A DNA stretch of 64,000 bases from Albirhodobacter sp042466415 (GTDB taxonomy: Bacteria; Pseudomonadota; Alphaproteobacteria; Rhodobacterales; Rhodobacteraceae): contig NZ_JAXHCH010000001.1 in the NCBI RefSeq assembly GCF_042466415.1, positions 124,001-188,000 on the forward strand, given 5' to 3'. Position 1 is the first letter of the stretch, and every line of letters begins with the position of its first letter. The notes beneath the pieces were generated by a model, which ran no database searches, was not told the origin of the DNA, and worked only from the letters and a program-made list of their open reading frames with translations. A program made the translations under genes and the position numbers. Below, piece by piece: positions 46,421 to 55,816 of the stretch.

Positions 46421-47779
46421 GTGCGACTACTAACGATAGCCCTTATCACAAGCACACTTGCGAGTTGCGGCGTGATCTATCACAAGACGTCCGTATCCGC
46501 CGGTATTTCGGATTTCGGCAAAGTTCGGGTGCTTCCCATTACAGCTGAATCGGTGATGACGGCGAATGCGTCCAGCTATCAACCGCAACAGTTGCCCGCG
46601 TATTTCTCGCAGACGGCAGGGCTGAGCGGTTCGCTGTCCACTCCAATCGCCCCGCCTGCTGCGGCTTTTGACCGGATCAGCCGGCCAAGCGATGTCGAGA
46701 CACGCCTCCCGCCCGAACCGCAAGGCGGAAGCTACCGCATTGGTGCGGGAGACGTCGTGTTGCTTGCAACCCCGCAAGCAGGTTCTACGGTAGAGCAATT
46801 GACCGGCATCCTTGCCGCGCAAACATCACGGCAAGGGTATACGGTTCAGGATGATGGAACAATTTCTGTGCCCTCTGTCGGCCGCGTTGCTATTGCGGGA
46901 CAAAGTGTTGAAGATGCGGAAGCAACTTTGTTCCAGCGCTTCCTAGATAAAAACGTAGACCCATCCTTCTCGCTCGAAATTGCTGAGTTCAATTCAAAGA
47001 AAATTGCTGTTGGTGGCGCAGTCGGGAGCCCTGGTGTCGTACCGGTAACCCTGACACCGGTTTATCTGGATGAAGCGCTTGCCGCGACTGGCGGCGCACA
47101 GGCCGCAGATCCTGATACAACGATCGTTCGCCTTTACCGCGATGGTAATCTTTATCAGATCCCGCTTGATGAGGTATATCAGAGCACAGGCTCGGGGCGT
47201 GTCCAGCTCACCGCCGGAGACAGCGTCTTTGTCGACAGCGCGTATCAACTTGATAAGGCTGTTTCGTATTTCGACGAACAATTGAAACTGGCCGGCTTCA
47301 AGCAAACTGAACGACAGGCGCGCCTCTCTGCGTTGCAAACTGAGGTAAATCTTCGTCGCAGCGAGCTTGAGGAAGCTCGGTCCAACTTTACACAACGCCT
47401 AGAACTTGGTGCGGAGTTGGCCGATCACGTCTACCTCACGGGCGAAGTCGCCAAACAATCGCGCTTCGATCTCCCGTTCAATCGGCCCGCGTCATTGGCA
47501 GATGCGCTATATAGCAGCGGCGGGATCGTGACTGCGAAATCGGATCCCAAAGAGATCTATGTTTTGCGCGGCTCGGATAATCCGCTCGAATATGATTCGA
47601 TCAGTGCATGGCATCTCGACAGCCGCAATGCGGCCGCTCTGTTACTGGCGACGCGTTTTGAATTGCACGCGAACGATGTGATCTTCGTGGCGGCTCAACC
47701 TGTCACCCATTGGAGCAATGTTGTTAATGCCATTACGCCGTCTCTCTTGATATCGTCGGTCAATGCTGCCGCTGAGTGA
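46421..47779 (+). CDS. wza: Polysaccharide export outer-membrane lipoprotein (Wza/KpsD-like)
   Basis: 452 residues. A GTG start at 46421 has GGAG 6 nt before it. The lipoprotein signal ends STLASC (Cys about 16). The Poly_export domain with YRIGAGDVVLLA begins near residue 106, followed by SLBB domains (AVGGAVGSPGVVPV, and VYLTGEVAKQSRF later). A coiled-coil-like helix lies about residues 285-330. It forms the outer-membrane channel for polymer export, working with the tyrosine autokinase at 39486. A strong terminator hairpin follows 16 nt after the stop. Confidence 0.92.
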   Translation: MRLLTIALITSTLASCGVIYHKTSVSAGISDFGKVRVLPITAESVMTANASSYQPQQLPAYFSQTAGLSGSLSTPIAPPAAAFDRISRPSDVETRLPPEPQGGSYRIGAGDVVLLATPQAGSTVEQLTGILAAQTSRQGYTVQDDGTISVPSVGRVAIAGQSVEDAEATLFQRFLDKNVDPSFSLEIAEFNSKKIAVGGAVGSPGVVPVTLTPVYLDEALAATGGAQAADPDTTIVRLYRDGNLYQIPLDEVYQSTGSGRVQLTAGDSVFVDSAYQLDKAVSYFDEQLKLAGFKQTERQARLSALQTEVNLRRSELEEARSNFTQRLELGAELADHVYLTGEVAKQSRFDLPFNRPASLADALYSSGGIVTAKSDPKEIYVLRGSDNPLEYDSISAWHLDSRNAAALLLATRFELHANDVIFVAAQPVTHWSNVVNAITPSLLISSVNAAAE

Positions 47780-47794
47780 TCGGGGACAAAAAGA

Positions 47795-47833
47795 CATAAA
47801 TAAGGGGCGCCGAAATGGCGCCCCTTATTTATG
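47795..47833. terminator. Strong hairpin terminator after wza
   Basis: A perfect 17-bp stem (47795-47811 and 47817-47833) with a 5-nt loop. The A/T-rich foot (CATAAATAA/TTATTTATG) supplies U-rich tracts on both strands, so it may serve both the wza unit and the convergent small gene. Confidence 0.85.
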
Positions 47834-47849
47834 CGTGCGAAACCAATAC

Positions 47850-48101
47850 TTAATCGGTTGTCGAGGTGGTCGAATTGGTTGAGCCACCGCCTGATGCAAT
47901 CGCGCCGATCGCGAGTGGCGCGGCGATGAGCGGAACCAAGAACACGAAGTTGGTTGCGCCGAGACCGGCGCCAATCCCCGCACCAGGGAGACCGACAGCA
48001 GGAGCCGGAGCAGGAGTAACTGCAGGAGCATTTTGAGCTGAAGCGCTCGCAACCGTCGCGAAAATCGAGAGGGCTGCGATAGGGAGGACAGAAAGTTTCA
48101 T
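47850..48101 (-). CDS. Small exported Ala/Gly/Pro-rich protein
   Basis: 83 residues. A signal peptide (about 1-22) ends SASA/QNAP. Then follow a Pro/Ala-rich stretch with an APAPAVGLPGAG run, a hydrophobic segment of about 20 residues (FVFLVPLIAAPLAIGAIA) and a Gly/Ser/Thr tail ending STTSTTD. It is probably membrane-anchored or periplasmic. It lies inside the polysaccharide locus on the opposite strand. The start at 48101 begins the signal peptide; the longer in-frame start at 48134 is unlikely. No family is recognised. Confidence 0.72.
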   Translation of the reverse strand: MKLSVLPIAALSIFATVASASAQNAPAVTPAPAPAVGLPGAGIGAGLGATNFVFLVPLIAAPLAIGAIASGGGSTNSTTSTTD

Positions 48102-48347
48102 GATGGTTTTATCCTTATGAAGATAACCCATCATATCAAATAATGCTGCGTTTGCACAAGAAATATTAGTTAAAACGAGCGCCTCTTGTACCCGCCCTTA
48201 AATAGGCAACGTGCACAATTAATGATCCAAATCGCACCCGAAGTGCTCATGCCAAAATTTTTGGCTTTTATTCAAGCTTTGTCATTGAGAGTTCACTGAG
48301 CACGTTCTATCACCTTAATAACATTGAAGTCTATTTTGGGCGGGCAA

Positions 48348-49790
48348 ATGATCACTCCAGTAATTTTATGCGGCGGGTCCGGTACGCGCCTTTGGCCACT
48401 CTCGCGCAAAAGCTATCCAAAGCAATTTGTTCCGCTTTTAGGTGGCAAAACCTTGTTTCAGTCATCTGCTGAACGGCTGACCAGTTCCGCTGGTCTTGGC
48501 TTTGCGGCTCCGGTTGTGCTGACAGGTTCCGATTTCAGGTTCATCGTCACAGAGCAACTCAACGAGATTGGCATCGACCCCGGTGCGATCATTATCGAGC
48601 CCGAGGCGCGCAACACTGCCCCTGCCATTTTGGCGGCCGCGCTCTATCTATATGCTGCGGACGCAGAAGCCGTCATGCTCGTCGCCCCTTCCGATCACGT
48701 GGTGCCCGATACGGCCGCCTTCCACGCAGCCATCGCGCGCGGGATGCAGGCGGTTGAACGTGGCAAGCTTGTCACGTTCGGAATTCAACCAACGCATGCC
48801 GAGACCGGCTACGGCTATCTCGAACTCGCCAGCCGCCCCGACGGGAGCGGCGATGCGATTGACCTCAAGGCCTTCGTGGAAAAGCCCGATGAGGCGACCG
48901 CTCAAACGATGTTGGATGCTGGCACATTCATGTGGAACGCGGGCATCTTCCTGTTCAAAGCGAAGGATATCATTGAGGCATTTACCGCCCATGCGCCCGC
49001 ACTAGCCGGCCCGGTTGGTGCATCCGTTAAAGACGCGAAGACCGATCTAGGCTTCTTGCGCCTCGATCCGCCAGCGTGGGACAAGGCCGAGGATATCTCG
49101 ATCGACTACGCCGTTATGGAGCGCGCTCAAAACCTTGCGGTTGTGCCATTCACCGGAGGTTGGTCTGATCTCGGCGGATGGGATGCCGTCTGGCGCGAAG
49201 CAGGTCCGGATAGCGAAGGCGTCGTGACGTCCGGCGAGGCAACCGCCATCGATTGCCACGACACATTGTTGCGCTCTGATAGTGACCGCGTCGAAGTCGT
49301 CGGCATTGGGCTGACCAACATCATGGCGATTGCCATGAATGACGCGGTACTCATCGCGGACATGTCGCGCGCGCAGGATGTCAAAAAGGCGGTAGCCGCG
49401 CTGAAGGCAAAAGGAGCGCCCCAAGCGACGAATTTCCCCAAAGACCACCGTCCTTGGGGATGGTTCGAAAGCCTTGTCGTCGGCAACCGGTTCCAAGTTA
49501 AGCGTATTCACGTTCATCCTGGTGCGGCGCTTTCACTGCAAAGCCACGTTCATCGTTCTGAGCATTGGATTGTGGTTGAGGGAACAGCACGTGTCACGGT
49601 CGATGACGAAGTGCGTTTGGTCACAGAGAACCAATCCGTCTACATTCCCCTTGGCGCAATCCACCGCATGGAAAACCCTGGCAAAGTGCCGATGGTTCTG
49701 ATCGAAGTGCAAACCGGTTCTTACGTCGGTGAAGACGATATCATCCGCTATGAGGATATTTATTCGCGCGGTCAGGGTGCGAAAGGGTAA
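48348..49790 (+). CDS. manC: Mannose-1-phosphate guanylyltransferase/mannose-6-phosphate isomerase
   Basis: 480 residues, bifunctional ManC/CpsB type. The N-terminal nucleotidyltransferase has CGGSGTRLWPLSRKSYPKQF (about residues 8-27) and FVEKPDEATA. The C-terminal isomerase cupin starts near residue 365, with RPWGWFESL and the metal-binding HPGAALSLQSHVHRSEHW. It makes GDP-mannose from mannose phosphate, a donor for mannose in the polymer. The ATG at 48348 begins directly before the nucleotide-binding motif. The UDP-sugar dehydrogenase follows after 3 nt. Confidence 0.95.
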   Translation: MITPVILCGGSGTRLWPLSRKSYPKQFVPLLGGKTLFQSSAERLTSSAGLGFAAPVVLTGSDFRFIVTEQLNEIGIDPGAIIIEPEARNTAPAILAAALYLYAADAEAVMLVAPSDHVVPDTAAFHAAIARGMQAVERGKLVTFGIQPTHAETGYGYLELASRPDGSGDAIDLKAFVEKPDEATAQTMLDAGTFMWNAGIFLFKAKDIIEAFTAHAPALAGPVGASVKDAKTDLGFLRLDPPAWDKAEDISIDYAVMERAQNLAVVPFTGGWSDLGGWDAVWREAGPDSEGVVTSGEATAIDCHDTLLRSDSDRVEVVGIGLTNIMAIAMNDAVLIADMSRAQDVKKAVAALKAKGAPQATNFPKDHRPWGWFESLVVGNRFQVKRIHVHPGAALSLQSHVHRSEHWIVVEGTARVTVDDEVRLVTENQSVYIPLGAIHRMENPGKVPMVLIEVQTGSYVGEDDIIRYEDIYSRGQGAKG

Positions 49791-49793
49791 CTC

Positions 49794-50960
49794 ATGAAAA
49801 TCGCAGTCGCCGGGATTGGGTATGTCGGGCTTTCGAATGCCGTCCTCTTAGCGCAAAATCATGATGTGATCGCGGTTGACGTGTCGCCCGCGCGCGTGGA
49901 GATGTTGAACGCGCGCCAATGCCCAATCTCGGATCCCGACCTTGAGGATTTTCTCGCGAATAGGTCACTTTCGCTGGTGGCCACCACCGATCCGAAACTC
50001 GCATATGCGGACGCGGAATTTGTAATCGTCGCGACCCCGACGAATTACGATCCTGTCACCAATTTCTTCGACACATCCAGCGTTGAGCAGGTGGTCTCCG
50101 AGGTGATTGCAATCAACGATCACGCGACGATCGTTGTAAAATCTACCGTACCTGTGGGCTTCATCAGTGATCTACGTAAGGCCACGGGCTGTGACCGGAT
50201 TATGTTCTCGCCGGAATTCCTGCGCGAAGGGCGAGCCCTCTACGATAACTTGCACCCCTCTCGCATCATCGTGGGCGAAACATCTGAACGTGCGAAACGC
50301 TTTGCCGAGCTTTTGCTAGAAGGCGCGGTCGACAAGAATGCGCCCGTTCTATTTACCGGCAATCGAGAAGCCGAAGCCATCAAGCTGTTCGCCAACACCT
50401 ATTTAGCAATGCGCGTCGCATTTTTTAACGAGCTCGACAGCTATGCGATGGCCGGCGGGATGGATAGCCGCGAGATCATCGGAGGAATTGGCCTCGATCC
50501 ACGGATCGGCGCCCATTACAATAATCCGTCATTTGGGTATGGCGGATACTGCCTGCCCAAAGACACTAAGCAGCTTCTCGCGAACTATTCCGAAGTCCCG
50601 CAAAACTTGATCCGTGCGATCGTCGACGCGAACCGGACACGGAAGGATTTTCTTGCCGATCAGATCATTGCCAAAGCCCCGCGCATCGTTGGGGTGCACC
50701 GCTTGGTCATGAAAGCAGGAAGCGACAATTTCCGGCAATCCTCGATCCAAGGCATTATGAAACGTATCAAGGCCAAGGGTATCGAGGTAATCGTCTATGA
50801 GCCTGCGATGACGGAGACCAGCTTCTTCGGGTCTCGTGTGGTGAAAGACTTGGCAACATTCAAGGCAGACTCTGATATCATCATATCAAATCGCCTGACC
50901 GATGATCTGCGGGATGTCGAGGATATCGTGTTCACGCGCGATTTGTTTGGCAAAGACTGA
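49794..50960 (+). CDS. ugd: UDP-glucose 6-dehydrogenase
   Basis: 388 residues, a short-form Ugd. It has NAD-binding VAGIGYVGLSNAVLL at the N-terminus, the middle KSTVPVGF and SPEFLREGRALYDNLHP segments, and the catalytic cysteine in YGGYCLPKDTK (about residue 246). It oxidises UDP-glucose twice to UDP-glucuronate, which gives the polymer its acidic sugar. It starts 3 nt after manC, so both are translated from one transcript. Similar to the 388-residue Ugd of E. coli colanic acid clusters in length. Confidence 0.95.
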   Translation: MKIAVAGIGYVGLSNAVLLAQNHDVIAVDVSPARVEMLNARQCPISDPDLEDFLANRSLSLVATTDPKLAYADAEFVIVATPTNYDPVTNFFDTSSVEQVVSEVIAINDHATIVVKSTVPVGFISDLRKATGCDRIMFSPEFLREGRALYDNLHPSRIIVGETSERAKRFAELLLEGAVDKNAPVLFTGNREAEAIKLFANTYLAMRVAFFNELDSYAMAGGMDSREIIGGIGLDPRIGAHYNNPSFGYGGYCLPKDTKQLLANYSEVPQNLIRAIVDANRTRKDFLADQIIAKAPRIVGVHRLVMKAGSDNFRQSSIQGIMKRIKAKGIEVIVYEPAMTETSFFGSRVVKDLATFKADSDIIISNRLTDDLRDVEDIVFTRDLFGKD

Positions 50961-51015
50961 CAGTCGCCGGCACTCTACACCGGTCTGGCAAATATCTCTG
51001 AAAGAAAGTCGGAAA

Positions 51016-52143
51016 ATGACTTCACCCAATCCTAAAATCATTCTGAACGGCCGCTTTCTGCTTTAGAATGTGACAGGCGTTCAACGGGTTGAACGCGAAA
51101 TCCTCGGCGCACTCGATCAGATGACAGCGGCCGGCGAGATCGAAGCACCGGAGATCGTGTTGCCAGCTGTGGGCGAAATCATTGCGCCTCCTGATCTCAA
51201 GTCACTGAAATTGACGCGTGTCGGGACACGAACCGGACACCTTTGGGAGCAAATCGACCTTCCCCAGTATGCGCGCGGAAAGATGCTTTGGTGTTTGGGG
51301 AATACGGCGCCAATCGTGAGCCTCATGTCACGCGATACGCGTGTTTTGACGATGGTGCATGACCTTTCCTACAAATACGTTCCCGAAGCCTATAGCTGGA
51401 AGTTCCGCGCCTTTTATTCCGCCCTCATCCCTATCGCCTTTCGGAAGAGCGATGTCGTCGTGACCGTGTCGAATTCGGAAAAAGCCGCAATTTCCGAACA
51501 CTACCCTTTCCTACGAAACGCCGAGACGTTCCATGCGGTGCAAAACGGCGGTGTGCCCGACGATGTTGCACTGAAGGCGCATGCCGAGGAGTTTCCCCCG
51601 ATGGAGGCGCGCGGCTATGGCATCTATGTGGGCTCGCTGAGCAAACGTAAAAACGCGGAAGGTGTCTTGAAGGCCGCGATCCGGTTTCTGGAGAGTTACC
51701 CCGAGATGCGATTTGTCGTGATTGGCGCCGGCTCCGCCGTCTTCGACAGTTTCGAGATCGATATCCCTGATGCCGTGAAAGACAGGCTGGAGCTGCGCGG
51801 TCAGATCAATGATCCAACCCAGATCTATGCCGCCTTCGCACAAGCACGGTTTTTGTTATTTCCATCATTTTATGAAGCAAGCCCGATGCCCGTCGTTGAG
51901 GCGATGACATTCGGCTGCCCGGTGATCGCATCGTCAATTCCGAGCCTGACAGAAAGATGTGGAGAGGCCGCACTTTATTGTCAGCCGCATGATCAAACGA
52001 GCATATCTGATGCAATCGATCGCCTGATGACCTCGCCCGACCTGTGGGAAACGCTTAGCGCCGCAGGCCGCTCGAAAGCGGCGACCTATTCCTGGGCGGG
52101 TCAAACCAATTCCTTACTGCGATTGAGTGGAGTTGCACGATGA
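51016..52143 (+). pseudogene. GT4 glycosyltransferase with in-frame TAG at codon 17
   Basis: 375-residue GT-B glycosyltransferase if the TAG at 51064-51066 is read. The frame from the ATG at 51016 reads MTSPNPKIILNGRFLL, then TAG, then NVTGVQRVEREIL. NGRFLxQxxTGVQR is the usual N-terminus of this family, so CAG (Gln) to TAG is the likely change. The rest is intact, with YVGSLSKRKN (about residue 212) and the donor-binding EASPMPVVEAMTFGCPVI. A GTG at 51070 could start a truncated protein but lacks a ribosome site and removes acceptor-binding residues. The next glycosyltransferase overlaps its stop by 4 nt. Confidence 0.82.
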
Positions 52144-53219
52144 GCTTTGTAAAGCTTCGGATCATCCACGAGACGAACCCCAAAAAGTATTTTCCGGCGC
52201 TCTATGAATTGGCAGAATCCGAAGATGTGAAACTGGTGGGGGCGCATCGTTATAGCGTGTGCAAAGAGTGGCTGCGTGCATGGCTGCGTGACCGGACGCC
52301 CTTATTGACTCGAACTCAGAACGCCCTAGGCGATCTTGCGCTGCGCGCCCGTATCCCTTTCATTTCAGGCGAGACGATCGTCATCGGCTTTGCGCCTTGG
52401 GATTGGCGACTGCTCATCTATCGGCATCTCGCGGCACGAAACCGGATATTGTATCAGACGTCGTGGCACGATTGGCGGCTTGAAGCGACGCCAAGACAAC
52501 CCAAGCCACTCTGGCTTAAGCTATATCTCCAAAAACAGTGGCATCGCTTTGTCGCTCACCCCAATGTTCGTGTCATTGCAGTTACGCCCACCGTGGCAAA
52601 GACGGTGCTTGCGGAAACCAACGTGGCCGCGACCGTCATACCCCATGCCGTGCCCGAAGTTTTCTTTGAAGCAGGAAGGGCTCGGGGACCGAGTAGCACT
52701 GGGCCGCTAAAGCTTCTTTATGTTGGCGAGATTTCGGAGAAAAAGGGTATCAGGCAACTGCTTACCATCATGCAGGCGCTTTCCGCGGAGGACGTTGTTC
52801 TCAGCGTTGTCGGGAACGGGCCGCTTGTGGATGAGGTGAAAGCGGCGGGCGGTAAAGTGACCTACCTCGGCCCGATTTACGATCGCACAAAACTTGCCGA
52901 GACGATGGCGTCACATGATATTCTAATGCTCCTTTCCCAACGGACGAAAACTTGGGAAGAACTGTTCGGCATCGTCATCGTCGAAGCGATTGCCGCAGGC
53001 TGCGCCGTCATCGCGACCGATCACATCGGACCAGTGGGCATTTTAGGCGAGGGTGAGACTGTCGGACTATTCGATGAGAAGGATAGCCAGTCCGTGCTTA
53101 CCTTGTTACGCACTATACGTATTGATCGCGAAAACCTCACCCGCCTGCGCGGCGCGCAGCAAGTCGCCGCGCAGTATTCAACTCAAGCGGTAAAATCGAT
53201 GTGGCGCTCTCAACTATGA
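52140..53219 (+). CDS. GT4-family glycosyltransferase
   Basis: 359 residues of GT-B fold. The C-terminal domain has LLYVGEISEKKGI (about residue 195) and the nucleotide-sugar-binding EELFGIVIVEAIAAGCAVIATD (in parts), where EELFGI carries the conserved Glu. It probably adds one sugar of the repeat unit on the cytoplasmic face. It starts in an ATGA overlap with the preceding glycosyltransferase and its stop overlaps the next small gene. The sugar specificity is unknown. Confidence 0.9.
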   Translation: MSFVKLRIIHETNPKKYFPALYELAESEDVKLVGAHRYSVCKEWLRAWLRDRTPLLTRTQNALGDLALRARIPFISGETIVIGFAPWDWRLLIYRHLAARNRILYQTSWHDWRLEATPRQPKPLWLKLYLQKQWHRFVAHPNVRVIAVTPTVAKTVLAETNVAATVIPHAVPEVFFEAGRARGPSSTGPLKLLYVGEISEKKGIRQLLTIMQALSAEDVVLSVVGNGPLVDEVKAAGGKVTYLGPIYDRTKLAETMASHDILMLLSQRTKTWEELFGIVIVEAIAAGCAVIATDHIGPVGILGEGETVGLFDEKDSQSVLTLLRTIRIDRENLTRLRGAQQVAAQYSTQAVKSMWRSQL

Positions 53220-53437
53220 AAACCAAGATTTCTTATGACGATATCGCGATCTCGGCGCTGCTCTTTACGGCGCCAATCGGCAAAGCCTTGCTACCGGGTT
53301 TCCCGGATCACCTTGCTGCACGCTATAACAATACGTTAGTTGCCAATCTAGTTTCGGCTTCGGCGCCAACTAGGCTTTGGATTGGAAATAAGGCTACTTT
53401 CTCCAACTCGGATTTGGGAGAATATTATGCAAACTGA
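53216..53437 (+). CDS. Small hypothetical protein in the glycosyltransferase operon
   Basis: 73 residues. It starts in an ATGA overlap with the previous gene and its end overlaps the next start by 11 nt, so it fits the operon's pattern of coupled genes. An early hydrophobic stretch, IAISALLFTAPIGKALLPG (about residues 11-29), could be a membrane or signal segment. No family is recognised. It could also be a relic of a larger gene. The local sequence is somewhat A/T-richer than its neighbours. Confidence 0.5.
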   Translation: MKTKISYDDIAISALLFTAPIGKALLPGFPDHLAARYNNTLVANLVSASAPTRLWIGNKATFSNSDLGEYYAN

Positions 53438-54503
53438 TGTGCTAGCGTGGCCGAAAGAGAAGAACGCCCATGCGAACCCCTTCCAGAAGTTGTTATACTC
53501 CGCGGTAGAGAAAAATCATCGTTTTTCGGTCATCGAGTTTACGATCCTAGAAATCTTCAAAGGTAGCGACCAGCGACTTCTTCATATTCATTGGCCAGAT
53601 GTATATCTCGCCAATGCAAAGGGAGCGAGGTTTTGGGTCAAGCTGGGTTTGTTGCGATGCCTGTTCATCATTGCCGGAATGCGAAATATACCGGTGGTTT
53701 GGACCGCCCATAACCTCAAGCGCGCCGGACAGAAAAACCAAGCTAAGATGGAGCGGTGGTTTTGGCCCTGGTTCGCGGACCGTATCGACGCTGTTATTTA
53801 TATGACCACCGTTTCCAAGGCCGAAGCAGAGCAGGCCTTCCCGAATTGGAAAACTATCAAAAGTGCCGTGATCCCGCACGGCCATTATAGACCGATCATC
53901 GACGCACTCGCGGCTGAATCGACTGCCCGTCCTGCCCCAGCCAGTGACATCCTATTTTTCGGGTCTATCACGCGGTACAAGAATGCCTATCAAGTTTTGG
54001 ACGCGTTTTTGAGCATGCCTTCGGAGGGCACTCGTCTCGCAATTCGCGGAAAAATGAGCAAGACCGAGCCCGACCTCAAGCTTGAATCGATGCTCAAATC
54101 TCTTTCCCCTGAACAGGCTAAAAATGTGCTGTTTGAGGATCGCTTTCTCGACGATAGCGAGTTGGTTGACGCCATCAGTGGGACCGATCTTGTCGTTTTC
54201 CCCTATTCGGATGTTTTGAATTCCGGCGCCGCGATCTTTGCGCTTTCGGTCGGTCGACCGATCCTAGCCAGCAATAACGCGCTCTTTCGCGAACTACAGG
54301 CGCAGGTGGGCGGCGATTGGGTGAGGTTGATTGACGCCGAATTGGACGCGCCCCAATTGGCCGCCGCACTCACACACGCGCAGGGATTAAAGGCCTCGGG
54401 TCAGCGCCCTGACCTGTCGGCCTTCGATTGGGACGTGATTGCCGACAAAACAACCGCCTTCTACACATCGCTCCTCGCGCCGTCGAAAGAACACCGGCCA
54501 TGA
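53427..54503 (+). CDS. Glycosyltransferase with HIHWP motif (GumI/GumK-like group)
   Basis: 358 residues, GT-B fold. It has LLHIHWPDVYLA near residue 55, VVWTAHNLKRAG, and the C-terminal ILFFGSITRYKN and VVFPYSDVLNSGAAIFALS segments. This set occurs in transferases of xanthan-like pathways (mannosyl or glucuronosyl). Paired with ManC and Ugd, transfer of mannose or glucuronate is plausible but not shown. The ATG at 53427 has GGGAGAA upstream; the flippase start overlaps its stop (ATGA). Confidence 0.85.
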   Translation: MQTDVLAWPKEKNAHANPFQKLLYSAVEKNHRFSVIEFTILEIFKGSDQRLLHIHWPDVYLANAKGARFWVKLGLLRCLFIIAGMRNIPVVWTAHNLKRAGQKNQAKMERWFWPWFADRIDAVIYMTTVSKAEAEQAFPNWKTIKSAVIPHGHYRPIIDALAAESTARPAPASDILFFGSITRYKNAYQVLDAFLSMPSEGTRLAIRGKMSKTEPDLKLESMLKSLSPEQAKNVLFEDRFLDDSELVDAISGTDLVVFPYSDVLNSGAAIFALSVGRPILASNNALFRELQAQVGGDWVRLIDAELDAPQLAAALTHAQGLKASGQRPDLSAFDWDVIADKTTAFYTSLLAPSKEHRP

Positions 54504-55816
54504 TGCCCCTACTTAAAAAGCTTGGCAAACTGATGAGCGTTCGCTTGCTCGCGATTGGCCTCACGTTCGTGCAGACGATTGTCATGACACGCGTTTTCGG
54601 GAGCGAAGTCTTCGGCCTCCTTTCATTCGCTTTGTCAATTTCGGCTTTCGCGATCCTGATCCTTTCTGCGGGATTGGATCAGATCCTGATGCGCGACATT
54701 GCGCGTTTTGGGGCCTCGATAGCGCCGCGTACAGGGCGATGGACGGCGATCTGGCGATTGGTTCGCTATCTCGTGACGCCCGTTACCCTCATCGTCTCCG
54801 CGGGCGGGGCGCTATTGATGCTGACGACAGATATTGGTGGGCCCTATCAGATCACGCTTCTCGGCAGCTTTATCATACTGCCCGCCTTCCTTGTGCGTAA
54901 ATACGCGGAAGGAATCTCGCTCGGCACGAAGAAGGTCGTGCGATCGATCTTTGGGAGCCAGATCGTCTATCCTGTGCTGATGATCCTTGGCGGTGGTGTT
55001 ATCTGGCTTGGCGCGGTCGAGACATCGGCGGCCGCAATCACCTACACCTACGTTTTTGCGGGCCTCGGGAGCATGATGGCCTCGTTGCTACTCATTCGAG
55101 GAGCGTTGGCGGACATGCGACGCACCAGCTCTGACACCTCTGTCGAAGATGGTGCAAGCCCGGGCACGCGCGCGATATTAATGAGCGGGATCCACTTCTC
55201 GCTCGTGTCACTCGGCTTTGTGTTGGGGCAGCATATCGATGTTCTTTTGACAGGCGTTCTTTCAGGCCCCGGAGACGTCACACTCGTCCGCATTGCCTCT
55301 CGGGTCGCCGAAATGGCTGGGCTTATGCGCGCGATTATCATGCTGCAATTCAAACCATTGCTTGCGGAGGCACATGGGAAGAGCGACACCGCACTCCTGC
55401 AAGCGCATGTGAAGTCGATGGTAAAAATGTTCGTGATAACCGGAATACCCATTACCGTGACGCTTTGGATTTTCGCGGAACAGGTAATGGGCGTCTTTGG
55501 GCCGGAATTCGTAGAAGGCGCATGGGCAATGCGCATCTACGTCTTGGGGGTGCTGGTCACTCTTATCTTGGGCCCAGGTGACGCTACACTATCCTTTAGC
55601 GCACAAGAAGGCGTGGCATCTCGCATATTAATGGGTTCCATCGCCATACAGTTTGTACTTGATTTGGTCCTTATTCCAAATTTTGGTGTCATGGGGTGCG
55701 CCTATGCAAATCTAATGGCCATGTGCTATTTAGGTCTCGCAAGCCGCCATATGGTTATCAAGAAAGTCGGGGTCGACCCTTCTATATTTTCAGTAATATC
55801 TTGGTCACGTCGATGA
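54500..55816 (+). CDS. wzx: Wzx-type polysaccharide repeat-unit flippase
   Basis: 438 residues with about 12 hydrophobic segments, the MATE-like polysaccharide_synt family. It begins LGKLMSVRLLAIGLTFVQTI in parts and has the typical FGLLSFALS element. It flips lipid-linked repeat units across the inner membrane. The start at 54500 overlaps the previous stop as ATGA, which decides it against a longer frame at 54428. The stop overlaps the start of the sulfotransferase, also as ATGA. No Wzy polymerase gene is found in the locus. Confidence 0.9.
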   Translation: MMPLLKKLGKLMSVRLLAIGLTFVQTIVMTRVFGSEVFGLLSFALSISAFAILILSAGLDQILMRDIARFGASIAPRTGRWTAIWRLVRYLVTPVTLIVSAGGALLMLTTDIGGPYQITLLGSFIILPAFLVRKYAEGISLGTKKVVRSIFGSQIVYPVLMILGGGVIWLGAVETSAAAITYTYVFAGLGSMMASLLLIRGALADMRRTSSDTSVEDGASPGTRAILMSGIHFSLVSLGFVLGQHIDVLLTGVLSGPGDVTLVRIASRVAEMAGLMRAIIMLQFKPLLAEAHGKSDTALLQAHVKSMVKMFVITGIPITVTLWIFAEQVMGVFGPEFVEGAWAMRIYVLGVLVTLILGPGDATLSFSAQEGVASRILMGSIAIQFVLDLVLIPNFGVMGCAYANLMAMCYLGLASRHMVIKKVGVDPSIFSVISWSRR

